Shown piece after piece: positions 1 to 8,391 of a stretch of DNA of 40,200 bases. The position numbers and the translations under genes are program-made. The stretch's first letter is position 1; every line of letters begins with the position of its first letter. The stretch lies in the NCBI GenBank assembly GCA_036787065.1, contig DAIQPZ010000005.1, positions 1 to 40,200 of the forward strand. Reading direction: 5' to 3'. The notes under the pieces were generated by a model that was given only the letters and a program-made list of their open reading frames with translations, did not search any database and had not been told where the DNA came from. This DNA is from JAJYIW01 sp036787065 (GTDB taxonomy: Bacteria; Chloroflexota; Anaerolineae; Anaerolineales; Anaerolineaceae).

Positions 1-718
1 AACGCTGTTTCCACATGGCAATATCCGCGGGATGCCCGCCGACCCACAAAAAGTTTATCTGAGGGTTCGACTGGGCCAAGTCAAACAGCAGCCCCATCCC
101 GCGCCCGGCGTAAAAGTGTCCGGAATAGACCGCCGTTGGCCTTTCTTGCAGGCCCAACGCCTTGCGCGCTGCCTGCGGATCGGGTAATCCAGCATAGCGC
201 TCCAGGTCTACCCCATCTGGCGAAACGACTACCAGTTCAGGCGGAAGGTTGACTTCAAATTCCTGTTCCAATGCAATCAACAAAGCCCGTGTGATCGGCA
301 GTAAACGCTTCTTCCCACGCTGCGCAAGGATCTGGCGAAAGAGGATCGGGCCAATCTGCCCGGTGATCCGGTCGTGCAGTTCCAGCATCACCGGCAGCCG
401 CTGCCATAAACCCAGCCAGGCCGCCTGCAGCATCCAGGTATAAACCAGGTCAGCCTTAATGCGGCGCGCCAGGCGAACAGCCTTCCAGGCCAGGTCATAA
501 CGGCGCAGACGCGGCGATATGGTAAGCCAAGTAATTTCAAATGGAGTCGACAGTCCATAAAAATCTTTCAGCGAAGACCATTCTACCGCATGCGATCCCG
601 GCACCATCAGGTGAACCAGGTGCCCCAATTGGGCAAATGCCTGGCAAGTTTTCATCACCTGAATGCTGTTGGCGGCATTAAAAGGAACTGCCGACGCGGC
701 AATAAAAGCAATCTTCAC
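1..718 (-). CDS. Glycosyltransferase family 4 (GT-B), C-terminus beyond the left edge
   Basis: Reading the minus strand from 718 gives an open frame of about 239 codons to the window edge, beginning VKIAFIAASAVPFNAANS. This is the N-terminal Rossmann half of a GT-B glycosyltransferase of the GT4/WcaA-like type. The 'NSIQVMKTCQAFAQLGH' stretch is the usual acceptor-side helix, and 'VSPDGVDLERYAGLPDP' about residue 180 is the typical linker before the sugar-nucleotide domain. The start is GTG at 716-718, with GGTGGAG about six bases upstream. It probably transfers a sugar to a lipid-linked glycan on the cytoplasmic side. It lies downstream of the flippase, epimerase and dehydrogenase genes on the same strand, which supports an exopolysaccharide role. 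Donor and acceptor cannot be read from the sequence, and the donor-binding E-x7-E region is outside the window. Confidence 0.85.
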   Translation of the reverse strand, partial: MKIAFIAASAVPFNAANSIQVMKTCQAFAQLGHLVHLMVPGSHAVEWSSLKDFYGLSTPFEITWLTISPRLRRYDLAWKAVRLARRIKADLVYTWMLQAAWLGLWQRLPVMLELHDRITGQIGPILFRQILAQRGKKRLLPITRALLIALEQEFEVNLPPELVVVSPDGVDLERYAGLPDPQAARKALGLQERPTAVYSGHFYAGRGMGLLFDLAQSNPQINFLWVGGHPADIAMWKQR

Positions 719-770
719 AGGACACTCCACCTATCCAATGCCATCTATCTCCGATCAACACAAGGCGCTA

Positions 771-2213
771 TCAACCCGAAACCCGTAAACATTGGGGTGA
801 GTTGACATCCGGAGGAGAAGGCTCCAGTTCTCTCTGTTTTAGGACAGACAGGCCGCGCCACACCATTAAACTGATCGAAACCACAAAATAACTTGACAGA
901 ATTGCCGCCTCGGCGACGTACCCGTAAACCGGCACAATCAGCACAGTTAGAATTACTTTTGCTAAAGCCGTCCAGAAATTGACCTTCATCGGAAAGCCGG
1001 GCTGACCTAAAGCCAACAGCAAGGAACGGTTCCAGAAAAGGATGCTTGCTATTCCGTAGCCGACTAGCAGCACCAGCAGAGCCGGGTAAGCCGGCAGGTA
1101 AGACGGTTTAAAGGGTGAAAAATCTTTACCCATTAAGCTCACCGTATGTCCAAATATGACCCAGGTTTGAAACAAGACCGGCCGGCCGAATAAAAGGATG
1201 CCTGCGGCCACGGCCCCGGTCCACACGCTGGCTATCAAAGTTACCCGCTTCAACAGGTCATGTAAATGGCGCCATTGGCGGGTCACGATGGCGCGGTTGA
1301 TCTCGGGATATGAGGTGCTGACAAATGGCGTGATCGGTAAAACCACCATATTGATAATCGCTTGAGCCACTTTATAATAAGCCACATAATTTAAGCCGAA
1401 AAAGAGACGGATCCAGAGTTGTTCGCTGTCTCGCGAAACCAGGTTGATCGTCCCGAAGAAATTGGTGGTCAGAGCAAAATGGGTTAACTCACGAAATGGG
1501 GGCAGTAAAGAAAAGGGCGCTCGCCACCAGCCTTTACCAAACAAGTGGTTGAGATGGTAATAAGCCACCACAATCGGACCCAACCCCAGGATGATTTTAC
1601 CGATCAGATAAGCCGCCAAAATAGCAAACAGCCCACCGTGGACCAGGTAGGATCCAACGATCAACAAGGCCACCAGGATACTTTGAATCAGATTAATTGT
1701 GGCCTGGCTGCGGTAATGATTGGTAACCTGCAGCACGCCGGTGGCCGTTTCGGTGGTGATGTTGGCCAGGATTGAGATACCATAGAAAATAAACAATGGA
1801 GCCGATGTAGTATCCTTACCAAAAAAGAGCGCGCCCAGGGGGGCAATCAGGACCAACACAACGAAAGCGATAATCGAAGTGATCCCTTCCGTCAGAGCCG
1901 CGGCTTTGACCAGCGCCGCCCCACGATCCATTTCTTTGCGTGTGACGTACTCCCCCATGTAGCGCACTACCAGATCCGCCATGCGGAAGGATAGTAACCG
2001 GTTTACCGCCGAGACGAAGGTGATCACAATGCCCAGAAGCCCGAAATCGGCCAGTCCCAGCAAACGGGCCGTCATGATGGTTAAAACGGCACTGATTGCA
2101 TAACTGGCAAACATTGCGCTCGAGTTACCCAGTACGCGTCGCAAGACCTTATCCTGGCCCCAGGTACCCAGAGATTGGATGCGGGCCAAAATAGCTCCAG
2201 CCCTAAACCTCAT
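771..2213 (-). CDS. Wzx-type polysaccharide flippase (MOP superfamily)
   Basis: A 480-residue polytopic membrane protein with about 12-14 hydrophobic segments. It starts with an amphipathic stretch and then 'SAMFASYAISAVLTIMTARLL', typical of the first helix of polysaccharide-biosynthesis MOP transporters. It would flip undecaprenyl-linked repeat units across the membrane. I place the start at ATG 2211-2213 because it overlaps the epimerase stop codon as ATGA, which suggests translational coupling; an upstream in-frame start at 2237 would overlap the epimerase by 28 bases. The hydrophilic C-terminus (QRELEPSPPDV...) is short. The polysaccharide context agrees with the family call, but the substrate is unknown. 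Confidence 0.85.
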   Translation of the reverse strand: MRFRAGAILARIQSLGTWGQDKVLRRVLGNSSAMFASYAISAVLTIMTARLLGLADFGLLGIVITFVSAVNRLLSFRMADLVVRYMGEYVTRKEMDRGAALVKAAALTEGITSIIAFVVLVLIAPLGALFFGKDTTSAPLFIFYGISILANITTETATGVLQVTNHYRSQATINLIQSILVALLIVGSYLVHGGLFAILAAYLIGKIILGLGPIVVAYYHLNHLFGKGWWRAPFSLLPPFRELTHFALTTNFFGTINLVSRDSEQLWIRLFFGLNYVAYYKVAQAIINMVVLPITPFVSTSYPEINRAIVTRQWRHLHDLLKRVTLIASVWTGAVAAGILLFGRPVLFQTWVIFGHTVSLMGKDFSPFKPSYLPAYPALLVLLVGYGIASILFWNRSLLLALGQPGFPMKVNFWTALAKVILTVLIVPVYGYVAEAAILSSYFVVSISLMVWRGLSVLKQRELEPSPPDVNSPQCLRVSG

Positions 2214-3211
2214 GCAGTCACAACCTGACTGGCCCAATCACGCTCTGCCAGGTACCAATCGACCAACCGCCCCACCCCATCCTCTAATATAACCTGTGGC
2301 TCCCAGTTCAACAGATTGCGCGCCTTGGTGACGTCCGCCAGGTTGACCAACGCATCCGCTGGATGGAACGGCAAATATTGGACCATTGCTTTCTTGCCCA
2401 GGCGTGCTTCGAGCATGTGGATCAAGCCGTTCATGGTGATGACCTCGTGACCACCCAGGTTGATCACCTCATAACCCAGCGGTTTCAACCCGGCAATCGT
2501 CCCACGGGCGATGTCATCCAGGAATGTAAACCCGCGCGACTGCTCGCCGTCGCCGTTCATCTTGACCGGGCGGCCCTCACAGATCCATTGGGCGAAGCGG
2601 AACATCGACATATCCGGGCGGCCCGCGGGGCCATACACGGTGAAATAACGAAAAACGGTCACGTCGATGTGGTACAGGTAATGATAAGAATAGGCCATCA
2701 CCTCGGCGGCCTTTTTAGTGGCCGCGTAAGGCTGTAATGGGCGGTCAGTATCCGCATCTTCCCGGTAAGGGATGGGATTATGGGAGCCATACAGGCTGGA
2801 GCTAGATGCCAGGATGAACTTGGGGATGCTATGTTGGCGGCAGACTTCGAGCAGATTGAGTGTTCCGGTCACGTTGGTTTCCACAAAACTATAGGGATCT
2901 TCGACGCTGGCGCGCACCCCAGCCCGCGCGGCCAGGTTGAACACACCGTGAAATTCTGGGAGACGTGCAGCCTGGCTGCCAGTATGACCGCTAAACAACC
3001 CTTCCAGGCCAGCTCTATCGACGATATCCATCTGGTAAAAAGTAAAGCCTTGCCTGCCCCGCAGACGTTTCAACCGCCACAACTTAACTCGCACATCGTA
3101 AGCGGTATTCAAGTTATCGATGCCTACCACCCTGTGGCCAGCATCCAACAACATCTCAGTGACCCGAGAAGCGATAAAACCCGCGCAGCCAGTGACCAGA
3201 TAACTCGCCAT
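2210..3211 (-). CDS. NAD-dependent epimerase/dehydratase, UDP-glucuronate 4-epimerase-like
   Basis: An extended SDR of 333 residues. The N-terminal dinucleotide motif is TGCAGFIA (residues 7-14, a GxxGxxA variant). 'NLAARAGVRASVEDP' follows at about residue 95, the catalytic serines lie in 'ASSSSLYG', and the Y-x3-K pair is in 'YAATKKAAE'. 'FRYFTVYGPAGRPDM' and 'FTFLDDIARG' closely resemble UDP-glucuronate 4-epimerases (GAE type). It would interconvert gluco and galacto forms of a nucleotide sugar acid. It lies 2 bp downstream of the nucleotide-sugar dehydrogenase, which could make its uronic-acid substrate, and overlaps the flippase start by ATGA. Exact substrate (UDP-GlcA or UDP-GlcNAcA) is inferred, not shown. 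Confidence 0.85.
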   Translation of the reverse strand: MASYLVTGCAGFIASRVTEMLLDAGHRVVGIDNLNTAYDVRVKLWRLKRLRGRQGFTFYQMDIVDRAGLEGLFSGHTGSQAARLPEFHGVFNLAARAGVRASVEDPYSFVETNVTGTLNLLEVCRQHSIPKFILASSSSLYGSHNPIPYREDADTDRPLQPYAATKKAAEVMAYSYHYLYHIDVTVFRYFTVYGPAGRPDMSMFRFAQWICEGRPVKMNGDGEQSRGFTFLDDIARGTIAGLKPLGYEVINLGGHEVITMNGLIHMLEARLGKKAMVQYLPFHPADALVNLADVTKARNLLNWEPQVILEDGVGRLVDWYLAERDWASQVVTA

Positions 3212-3213
3212 AA

Positions 3214-4536
3214 TTACAGCCTCACCACCTTTACATTATCTTTACCCAATTTACCCAGGGCATTGCGCGTGTCCACTACCAGGTTAGCGCGTTCCAAAAT
3301 CGCGGGATAATCGTACACTTTGTGATTGGTTATGATCACCACTACATCAGCTTGTGCCACGGCGGCCATCAGGTCCGGCACGCACGCTTTTTCCCAACCT
3401 TCATGCCGGATGTAAGGAATATAAGGGTCGTGGTAGGATACGTCACCCCCTTTTTTCTCCAACAGGTGCATCACATCCAGGGCCGGTGATTCGCGCAGGT
3501 CATCGATGTCGGGTTTATAGGCCGCGCCCAGGACCAGCACCCGGCTGCCGTTGAGTGGCTTTTTCTGCCGGTTAAGAGCATCCTGGACCTTTTCCACGGC
3601 GAAACGGGGCATGTTGGCGTTGATCTCCGAGGCCAGCTCGATAAAGCGCGCGTTGTAATTGAGCGAACGCAGTTTCCACGACAGATAGAGCGGGTCAATG
3701 GGAATGCAGTGTCCACCCAGGCCAGGCCCCGGCAGGAATTTCATAAAACCGAACGGTTTTGTGGCCGCCGCGTCGATCACTTCCCAGACATCGACTCCCA
3801 GGTAATTGCACATCACCGCCAGTTCATTCACCAGGCCGATGTTAATCATCCGGAAAGTATTTTCATGCAATTTAGCCATCTCGGCAACTTCAGCCGATGA
3901 CACTGGCACCACGGTTTGCAAGGCCTGGATATACCAGGCTTTAGCGACGTCACAGCAATCTGGGGTAATCCCACCGATGACTTTTGGAGTATTGAGGGTG
4001 GTCCAATCTTTGCGCCCCGGATCGACCCGCTCGGGAGAAAATGCCAGGAAGAAATCGCTGCCAACCTTTAGCCCGCTGTGAGCTTCAAGCTTAGGCAGCA
4101 CCAGCTCGCGGGTTGTACCAGGATAAGTGCTCGACTCAAGCACCACCACCATCCCGCGGTGTAAATAAGGCACGGCCGATTCGGTCGCGGAGACAATAAA
4201 AGATAAATCGGGGTCGCGAAACTTGCTCAACGGCGTGGGGACACAGATCGATACCGCATCCATGCCAGTGAGAACCGAATAATTCGTCGTCGCTTTGAGA
4301 TGACCGGAATTAACCAGACGAGCTAGCTGCGACGTGGGCACGTCCTGGATATAACTTTCGGCCCGGTTGACCGCCGCCACCTTCTCTTCAACCGGGTCGA
4401 TCCCGGTGACGTGGAATCCAGCATCAGCGAAGGCCACCGCCAGGGGCAGCCCCACGTAGCCAATCCCAATGATGGCAATATTGGCACTTTTGTTCTCAAG
4501 GCGGGCGATTAATCCGCTTTTTACCGATGGACTCAT
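3214..4536 (-). CDS. Nucleotide-sugar 6-dehydrogenase (UDP-GlcNAc/UDP-ManNAc type)
   Basis: 440 residues with the three-part UDP-glucose/GDP-mannose dehydrogenase layout. The NAD fold is at 'IAIIGIGYVGLPLAVAFAD' (about residues 20-38), the catalytic segment 'GPGLGGHCIPIDPLYLSWK' with its nucleophilic Cys is near residue 270, and the C-terminal UDP-binding domain contains 'VLGAAYKPDIDDLRESPA'. The CIPIDP wording is typical of the WbpA/TviB/WecC branch, which oxidises UDP-HexNAc to its uronic acid, rather than of UDP-glucose dehydrogenase. It is first in the polysaccharide block. A weak candidate promoter (TATAAC at 4557-4562 on the minus strand) lies about 20 bp upstream of ATG 4536, with GAGAG as a modest ribosome site. 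Whether UDP-GlcNAc or UDP-ManNAc is used is uncertain. Confidence 0.88.
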   Translation of the reverse strand: MSPSVKSGLIARLENKSANIAIIGIGYVGLPLAVAFADAGFHVTGIDPVEEKVAAVNRAESYIQDVPTSQLARLVNSGHLKATTNYSVLTGMDAVSICVPTPLSKFRDPDLSFIVSATESAVPYLHRGMVVVLESSTYPGTTRELVLPKLEAHSGLKVGSDFFLAFSPERVDPGRKDWTTLNTPKVIGGITPDCCDVAKAWYIQALQTVVPVSSAEVAEMAKLHENTFRMINIGLVNELAVMCNYLGVDVWEVIDAAATKPFGFMKFLPGPGLGGHCIPIDPLYLSWKLRSLNYNARFIELASEINANMPRFAVEKVQDALNRQKKPLNGSRVLVLGAAYKPDIDDLRESPALDVMHLLEKKGGDVSYHDPYIPYIRHEGWEKACVPDLMAAVAQADVVVIITNHKVYDYPAILERANLVVDTRNALGKLGKDNVKVVRL

Positions 4537-4564
4537 GCATTCTCTCTTTCTATGTCGTTATAAT

Positions 4565-4686
4565 CTTGTAACAATTCAGCAATGAGGTGAAAATTGCCGA
4601 ATTTGAGGTGTTTGCGGGTGCTTCGCACCCGCAAACACCTCAAATTCGGGTCTTTTTCACGTGAGCTTGAGTAACATTATTTTTTA
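4565..4686. repeat. Family A palindromic repeat, copy A1
   Basis: The centre is a perfect 25-bp inverted repeat (arms 4597-4621 and 4625-4649) around a TTC loop, tip GGGTGC-TTC-GCACCC. Outside it the arms continue imperfectly: a GTGAAAA box on the left mirrors TTTTTCAC on the right, and the right tail reads TTCACGTGAGCTTGAGTAAC. It fills the gap between the stop codon of the uracil-DNA glycosylase (4687) and the start of the dehydrogenase (4536), both minus strand. For minus-strand transcripts the stem is followed by a short U-run, so it could act as a terminator. Related copies are at 11558-11661, 14062-14156 and 18104-18218. Confidence 0.9.
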
Positions 4687-5409
4687 CTAAAATAAACTCA
4701 ACTGTTTAGGCTCTTCTTTTTGAGGAGACTCAGGCTTTTCTTCAGGCTGCGTATCGTTTCCAATCAGGGAAAGCTGTTCTACTATAAACGGGGCAGATGG
4801 TTCAGATAATTTGACAGGCGCCTTAGAGGACTGGTCATCTGCCAGTTTCTGCCTGGCCATGATAATCATTTTTGGCAGGTTAGCGAAATCGGCCTCAATA
4901 TCTTTACGCAAAGATGGCTGGTGCAGGGCCGCCGCTGGGTGGTACATGGGCACAATCAAACGGCCGTTAACCCAACTTGGGCGGCCATGGATCGACGAGA
5001 TACGGGCATTGGTCAAGAAGTGCCCCATCGAATACCGTCCCAGGGTGACGATTACTATGGGCGAAATGGCCTCCAACTGGCGTTCCAGATAAGGCCGGCA
5101 GGCTGCCAGCTCACCCGGCTGCGGATCGCGGTTGCTCGGAGGCCGGCACTTAACCACATTACAGATAAATACATCCGCCCGTTTCAACCCTGCGCTGCGC
5201 AGCAGCTCATCCAGAAACTGACCCGATGGGCCTACAAACGGCCGGCCCTGTTCATTTTCATAAAATCCAGGACCCTCACCAATGAGCAAGATTTCGGCGT
5301 TCGGCGGTCCCTCACCGGGCACAGACTTTTTTCGCGAAAGATGCAGCTCGCATTTCTCACAATTAGCCACTTCCCTGGCTACCTGTTCAAGGATTTCCTT
5401 GGCTTCCAA
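4687..5409 (-). CDS. Uracil-DNA glycosylase, family 4 (Fe-S), with C-terminal clamp-binding-like motif
   Basis: 240 residues. The core (1-185) matches family-4 UDGs: iron-sulphur cysteines C17-x2-C20 plus later Cys in 'CNVVKCRPP' and 'ELAACRPYLE', the active-site 'GEGPGFYENEQGRPFVGPSG', and the 'MYHPAAALHQP' loop. It removes uracil from deaminated DNA. The start is TTG at 5407-5409 with GGAGG six bases upstream; the nearby ATG at 5412-5414 is out of frame and closes quickly. The last 45 or so residues are a polar, Pro/Glu/Lys-rich tail ending exactly in QLSLF, the consensus form of the beta-sliding-clamp pentapeptide, with a second look-alike (QLSLI) about 25 residues earlier. It is the last gene of the DUF951-GT-tsaE-tsaB-rimI unit. 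Confidence 0.9.
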   Translation of the reverse strand: MEAKEILEQVAREVANCEKCELHLSRKKSVPGEGPPNAEILLIGEGPGFYENEQGRPFVGPSGQFLDELLRSAGLKRADVFICNVVKCRPPSNRDPQPGELAACRPYLERQLEAISPIVIVTLGRYSMGHFLTNARISSIHGRPSWVNGRLIVPMYHPAAALHQPSLRKDIEADFANLPKMIIMARQKLADDQSSKAPVKLSEPSAPFIVEQLSLIGNDTQPEEKPESPQKEEPKQLSLF

Positions 5410-5433
5410 CGCATACCTCCAAAAGGGAGATTG

Positions 5434-5500
5434 TTGTAACTGCTATGTCACGAGAAGAAAATTCGGGGCTTCTTCACATGGACCTGAGCAGTAATGATTA
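5434..5500. repeat. Core-less family A relic
   Basis: The stretch contains the outer arms of family A without the inner hairpin: TAACTGCT...TCACGAGAAG on the left, AATTCGGGG in the middle, and CTTCTTCACATG...AGCAGTAAT on the right, which are roughly mutually complementary. The right part aligns with the tail of copy A3 at 18181-18221. It runs into the stop codon of the acetyltransferase gene at 5498, the same position relative to a stop codon as in the full copies. Confidence 0.6.
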
Positions 5501-6022
5501 TTTAATCCAGGTTCGCAGTGTGACCTGATCCAGATTGTTTAAGGTCATCAGCAAAGCATCCTCATTATTATCATGGTAGTAGCGTCGGCGCTCACCCACC
5601 ATCTCAAAACCCATCTGCAGGTAAAGCGTCTGAGCGGCCAGGTTGCCGCGGCGCACTTCTAAAAAACCCATCCTGGCGCCTTTTAATGCCCCAGCCAATA
5701 AAGAACGCGCCACCAACTGGCGACCAATACCTTGCCGGCGATAAGCGGAATTCACAGCCACCGTTCCGATGTGTACCTCATCCACAATCAGCCACACCAC
5801 AACCATCCCGGCAATCACACGGGTGGCTTCAGCCGTTTCCACTTCAGCTACCCAACACATGGCATTCGGATTCTGGGTCAGCTCATAACGGAAAGAACGC
5901 TCGGGCCAGGGGAGGTTAAAAGATTGTTCGTCCAACCGGTGCACGACCTCCACATCCTCCAGCGCCATCGGCCGGTAGCTTACTTTGAAAGGGTGTATAG
6001 GCTCAACTATCACATGCACCAT
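5498..6022 (-). CDS. rimI: RimI-type GNAT N-acetyltransferase
   Basis: 174 residues, single GNAT domain. It opens with 'YRPMALEDVEVVHRLDEQSF' and carries the acetyl-CoA loop 'RRQGIGRQLV' (about residues 107-116) and the 'RRGNLAAQTLYLQMGFEMVGERRRYY' segment typical of RimI and its relatives. RimI acetylates the N-terminal alanine of ribosomal protein S18. Placement 36 bp after tsaB, in a unit with tsaE, is the classic neighbourhood for this gene and the main reason for the symbol. ATG 6020-6022 lacks a clear Shine-Dalgarno sequence, and GTG is the next codon, so the exact start is uncertain. A 15-residue N-terminal extension before the GNAT fold is a little unusual. Confidence 0.85.
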   Translation of the reverse strand: MVHVIVEPIHPFKVSYRPMALEDVEVVHRLDEQSFNLPWPERSFRYELTQNPNAMCWVAEVETAEATRVIAGMVVVWLIVDEVHIGTVAVNSAYRRQGIGRQLVARSLLAGALKGARMGFLEVRRGNLAAQTLYLQMGFEMVGERRRYYHDNNEDALLMTLNNLDQVTLRTWIK

Positions 6023-6058
6023 GAATTAGTTCTGAGGGAAAACACCCCAGTCATTGCA

Positions 6059-6727
6059 TCAGTCAGGGATCGGATTGGCAACGTGCAGGTAAATCGGGGC
6101 CAGGCCAACCGGATCATCTACCCGGCCCGCCTGCCAGCGCCGCCAGGCCAGTTCGGCTAAAAATGACGGCCGGCGGAGAGACTGGGCTGGGGAAGTAAGC
6201 ACTACATTCTTGCGCTTGCGTGAAAGGGTTTGCCGCCCTTCTGCACTCAACTCACCACACACCAAGGTAGGCTCGTGAATACTCTGCGCCAAATCATCAA
6301 CGGTCATGACGCAGGCAACTCCGTCTGCCTGCCAGGATCCAGCCTGATTATGATACCACCCCACCGCCAGACGCCCGCGCCCGGCCTGCAAAACCGCCGC
6401 CATCGGGAGGTCACGCACCGGGCGAGATGCCGCCAGGAAATCTAAAGTCGGTACGCCCACTACCGGAAGATGCAATGCATAAGCCATGCCCTTAATGAGC
6501 CCAAGGCCAATGCGCAGGCTGGTAAACGAACCTGGTCCAAGCGCCACTGCCAGCGCGCTCAATTCTTTACTGCTGATGCCAGACCGCGACATCAAACCCA
6601 CCAGGGCTGGCGCCAGCTCTACGGTGTGGTGGTTATGTGTTTGCCAAATTTCTTCGCTGACCACCTGGGTACCGTCATACAGTGCCAGGCCAATCCAGAC
6701 AGTCGACGTATCTACTGCCAGAAGCAC
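6059..6727 (-). CDS. tsaB: tRNA threonylcarbamoyladenosine biosynthesis protein TsaB
   Basis: 222 residues of the ASKHA fold, beginning LLAVDTSTVWIGLALYDG. The 'HNHHTVELAPAL' and 'ALGPGSFTSLRIGLGLIKGMAYAL' segments (about residues 31 and 67) are diagnostic of TsaB/YeaZ. TsaB is the scaffold partner of TsaD in t6A modification of ANN-decoding tRNAs. The start is GTG 6725-6727, preceded by GGAGGTG at five bases; its G is shared with the TAG stop of tsaE, so the two genes overlap by one base. I saw no tsaD in the window. Confidence 0.93.
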   Translation of the reverse strand: MLLAVDTSTVWIGLALYDGTQVVSEEIWQTHNHHTVELAPALVGLMSRSGISSKELSALAVALGPGSFTSLRIGLGLIKGMAYALHLPVVGVPTLDFLAASRPVRDLPMAAVLQAGRGRLAVGWYHNQAGSWQADGVACVMTVDDLAQSIHEPTLVCGELSAEGRQTLSRKRKNVVLTSPAQSLRRPSFLAELAWRRWQAGRVDDPVGLAPIYLHVANPIPD

Positions 6728-7224
6728 TATACACCTCCGTAAATGCAGCGCTTAAAGTCAATCAGGAGACGTTGGTAGCGCGCCCCCTGGGCTGTAAACA
6801 CCATTCCGCGCTGTTCATCGGCCAACCAGCGCATGGCTATCCAAAAGCGTTGAGCTGGGATAATCGATTCAATTCTCTCTGGCCATTCGACCACCAAGGG
6901 ACCCTGTTCCATCAAGAAGATCAGATCAAGATCTTCGGCCTCTAAGGCATCCTTTAACCGGTAAGCATCCAGGTGATTCAACCGCTGCCCGTCAGGCCTA
7001 CGATAGGAATTAACCAGAACAAACGTGGGACTGGAGACGCTGTCTAAGGAACCCCAACCTTTGGCGATACCCTGGACCAGTGTCGTTTTCCCGGCGCCCA
7101 GGTCGCCGGATAGGCAGATCACATCCCCACCCAGCAGAAGGGTGCCCAGACGAATCCCGACGCGGCGGGTCTGTTCAGACCCATGGCTAAAAAACTCAAG
7201 TGAATTAGCATCTAAAATGGGCAT
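6727..7224 (-). CDS. tsaE: tRNA threonylcarbamoyladenosine biosynthesis ATPase TsaE
   Basis: 165 residues with a P-loop GDLGAGKTTL (about residues 40-49) followed by 'VSSPTFVLVNSYR', 'LNHLDAYRL' and 'VVEWPERIE', all diagnostic of TsaE/YjeE. It powers the TsaB-TsaD-TsaE cycle in t6A synthesis. It overlaps tsaB by one base and follows the glycosyltransferase gene by 18 bp, so it sits mid-operon. The short region before ATG 7222-7224 has only a weak GAGAT ribosome site. Confidence 0.95.
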   Translation of the reverse strand: MPILDANSLEFFSHGSEQTRRVGIRLGTLLLGGDVICLSGDLGAGKTTLVQGIAKGWGSLDSVSSPTFVLVNSYRRPDGQRLNHLDAYRLKDALEAEDLDLIFLMEQGPLVVEWPERIESIIPAQRFWIAMRWLADEQRGMVFTAQGARYQRLLIDFKRCIYGGV

Positions 7225-7242
7225 AAGTGTTAGATCTCGCCG

Positions 7243-8391
7243 TCAAACTATTTTTTCAATGACCCCAAGTTTTTCCGCAATTGCCCGCGCAATCAAATGT
7301 GAGGCTTTCGGTTTAGCCAGGCGGTGGCAGTTCGCAACCACTTTTTCTCGCTCGGAAGGGTGTTCCAGCCAGGTGCGCAAGATCTCCACCATGCGGCTGG
7401 GGTGTGGAGCCCAAACCCCGGCGCCCTCGGTGACCACGTACGAAACGTTTCCGTCTTCTTGCCCCGGCATGCGGCTGTAAAGTATCATCGGTAAGCCGGC
7501 GATAAATGCTTCGCTGATCGTCCCAGGCCCAGCCTTGGTCAGCATGATATCCGCAGCGCGCATAAAATCCGGCATCTCATGCACAAACCCGTAAATAAAA
7601 GTGGGGATCGACCATTCCTCGGCCTCAAGTTGTGCTTTAAGCTTGCGGTTGCGCCCGGTGACTACCACCAGAGCGGTGTGAAGCTGCGCATCCGAGATCG
7701 CCCGCGCCGCCTTAGCCACCGGCCCCATGCCTTCACCACCGCCCACCAGCAAAATGACGGGAAAGTCCTGAGGCCATCCCAAACGTTCGCGGATCTGAGC
7801 CCGGTCCCCGATTTGCAGGCAAAAGCGTTCGGCCACCGGCAGTCCCACCACGCGGATCTGGTCGGGGCGCAGCCCATACGTCAATCCACGCTGGCGCGCA
7901 ATTTCAGTCGGCACAAAAACCAGGTCTGAACGGCGATTGTACCACCAGGCATGAGTCGAGACCATATCAGTGACTACGGTGATAAAAGGAGGTGACCCGG
8001 GACGCATAGCACGTGAAACCGGTACGACGGGGATCGGATGCACCGTAACCAACAAATCGTAAGGATGTTCGTTGAGCAACCGGAAGGCAGCCCGCCGTAT
8101 ATAAGGCCACATCATATTATAAAAAAAACGCGTGCGGCGCGGGCCGTTACTTATTTTATATCCCAATTCCCACATATCTGGCATCTTTGCCATAGGAGGG
8201 TAAAGCTCTGGGGCCATGTCGAAAGGCGGCGGCGCATATTCCTTGAAGAAATCGACCATCTCGGTCGAAATGCGGCCTGGATAATCCAGGTTTATCGCTT
8301 CGATAATCGCTTCAGCCGCACTGCGATGGCCTCCACCCGTATCAGAAAATAAAAAAACAACGTGCGGTTGCTCAGGTTCCGTATGAGTCAT
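7243..8391 (-). CDS. MGDG synthase-like glycosyltransferase (GT28 type)
   Basis: 382 residues, GT-B fold. 'VVFLFSDTGGGHRSAAEAI' at residues 11-29 is the N-terminal signature of monogalactosyldiacylglycerol synthases and processive diacylglycerol glycosyltransferases. The second half carries 'VILLVGGGEGMG', 'IYGFVHEMPDFM' and 'DIMLTKAGPGTISEAF', the nucleotide-sugar pocket typical of GT28. It probably adds hexose to diacylglycerol or a related lipid at the inner membrane face. It overlaps the upstream DUF951 gene by 20 bases and is followed by tsaE after 18 bp. UDP-Gal versus UDP-Glc, and whether the acceptor is diacylglycerol, cannot be decided here. Confidence 0.88.
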   Translation of the reverse strand: MTHTEPEQPHVVFLFSDTGGGHRSAAEAIIEAINLDYPGRISTEMVDFFKEYAPPPFDMAPELYPPMAKMPDMWELGYKISNGPRRTRFFYNMMWPYIRRAAFRLLNEHPYDLLVTVHPIPVVPVSRAMRPGSPPFITVVTDMVSTHAWWYNRRSDLVFVPTEIARQRGLTYGLRPDQIRVVGLPVAERFCLQIGDRAQIRERLGWPQDFPVILLVGGGEGMGPVAKAARAISDAQLHTALVVVTGRNRKLKAQLEAEEWSIPTFIYGFVHEMPDFMRAADIMLTKAGPGTISEAFIAGLPMILYSRMPGQEDGNVSYVVTEGAGVWAPHPSRMVEILRTWLEHPSEREKVVANCHRLAKPKASHLIARAIAEKLGVIEKIV

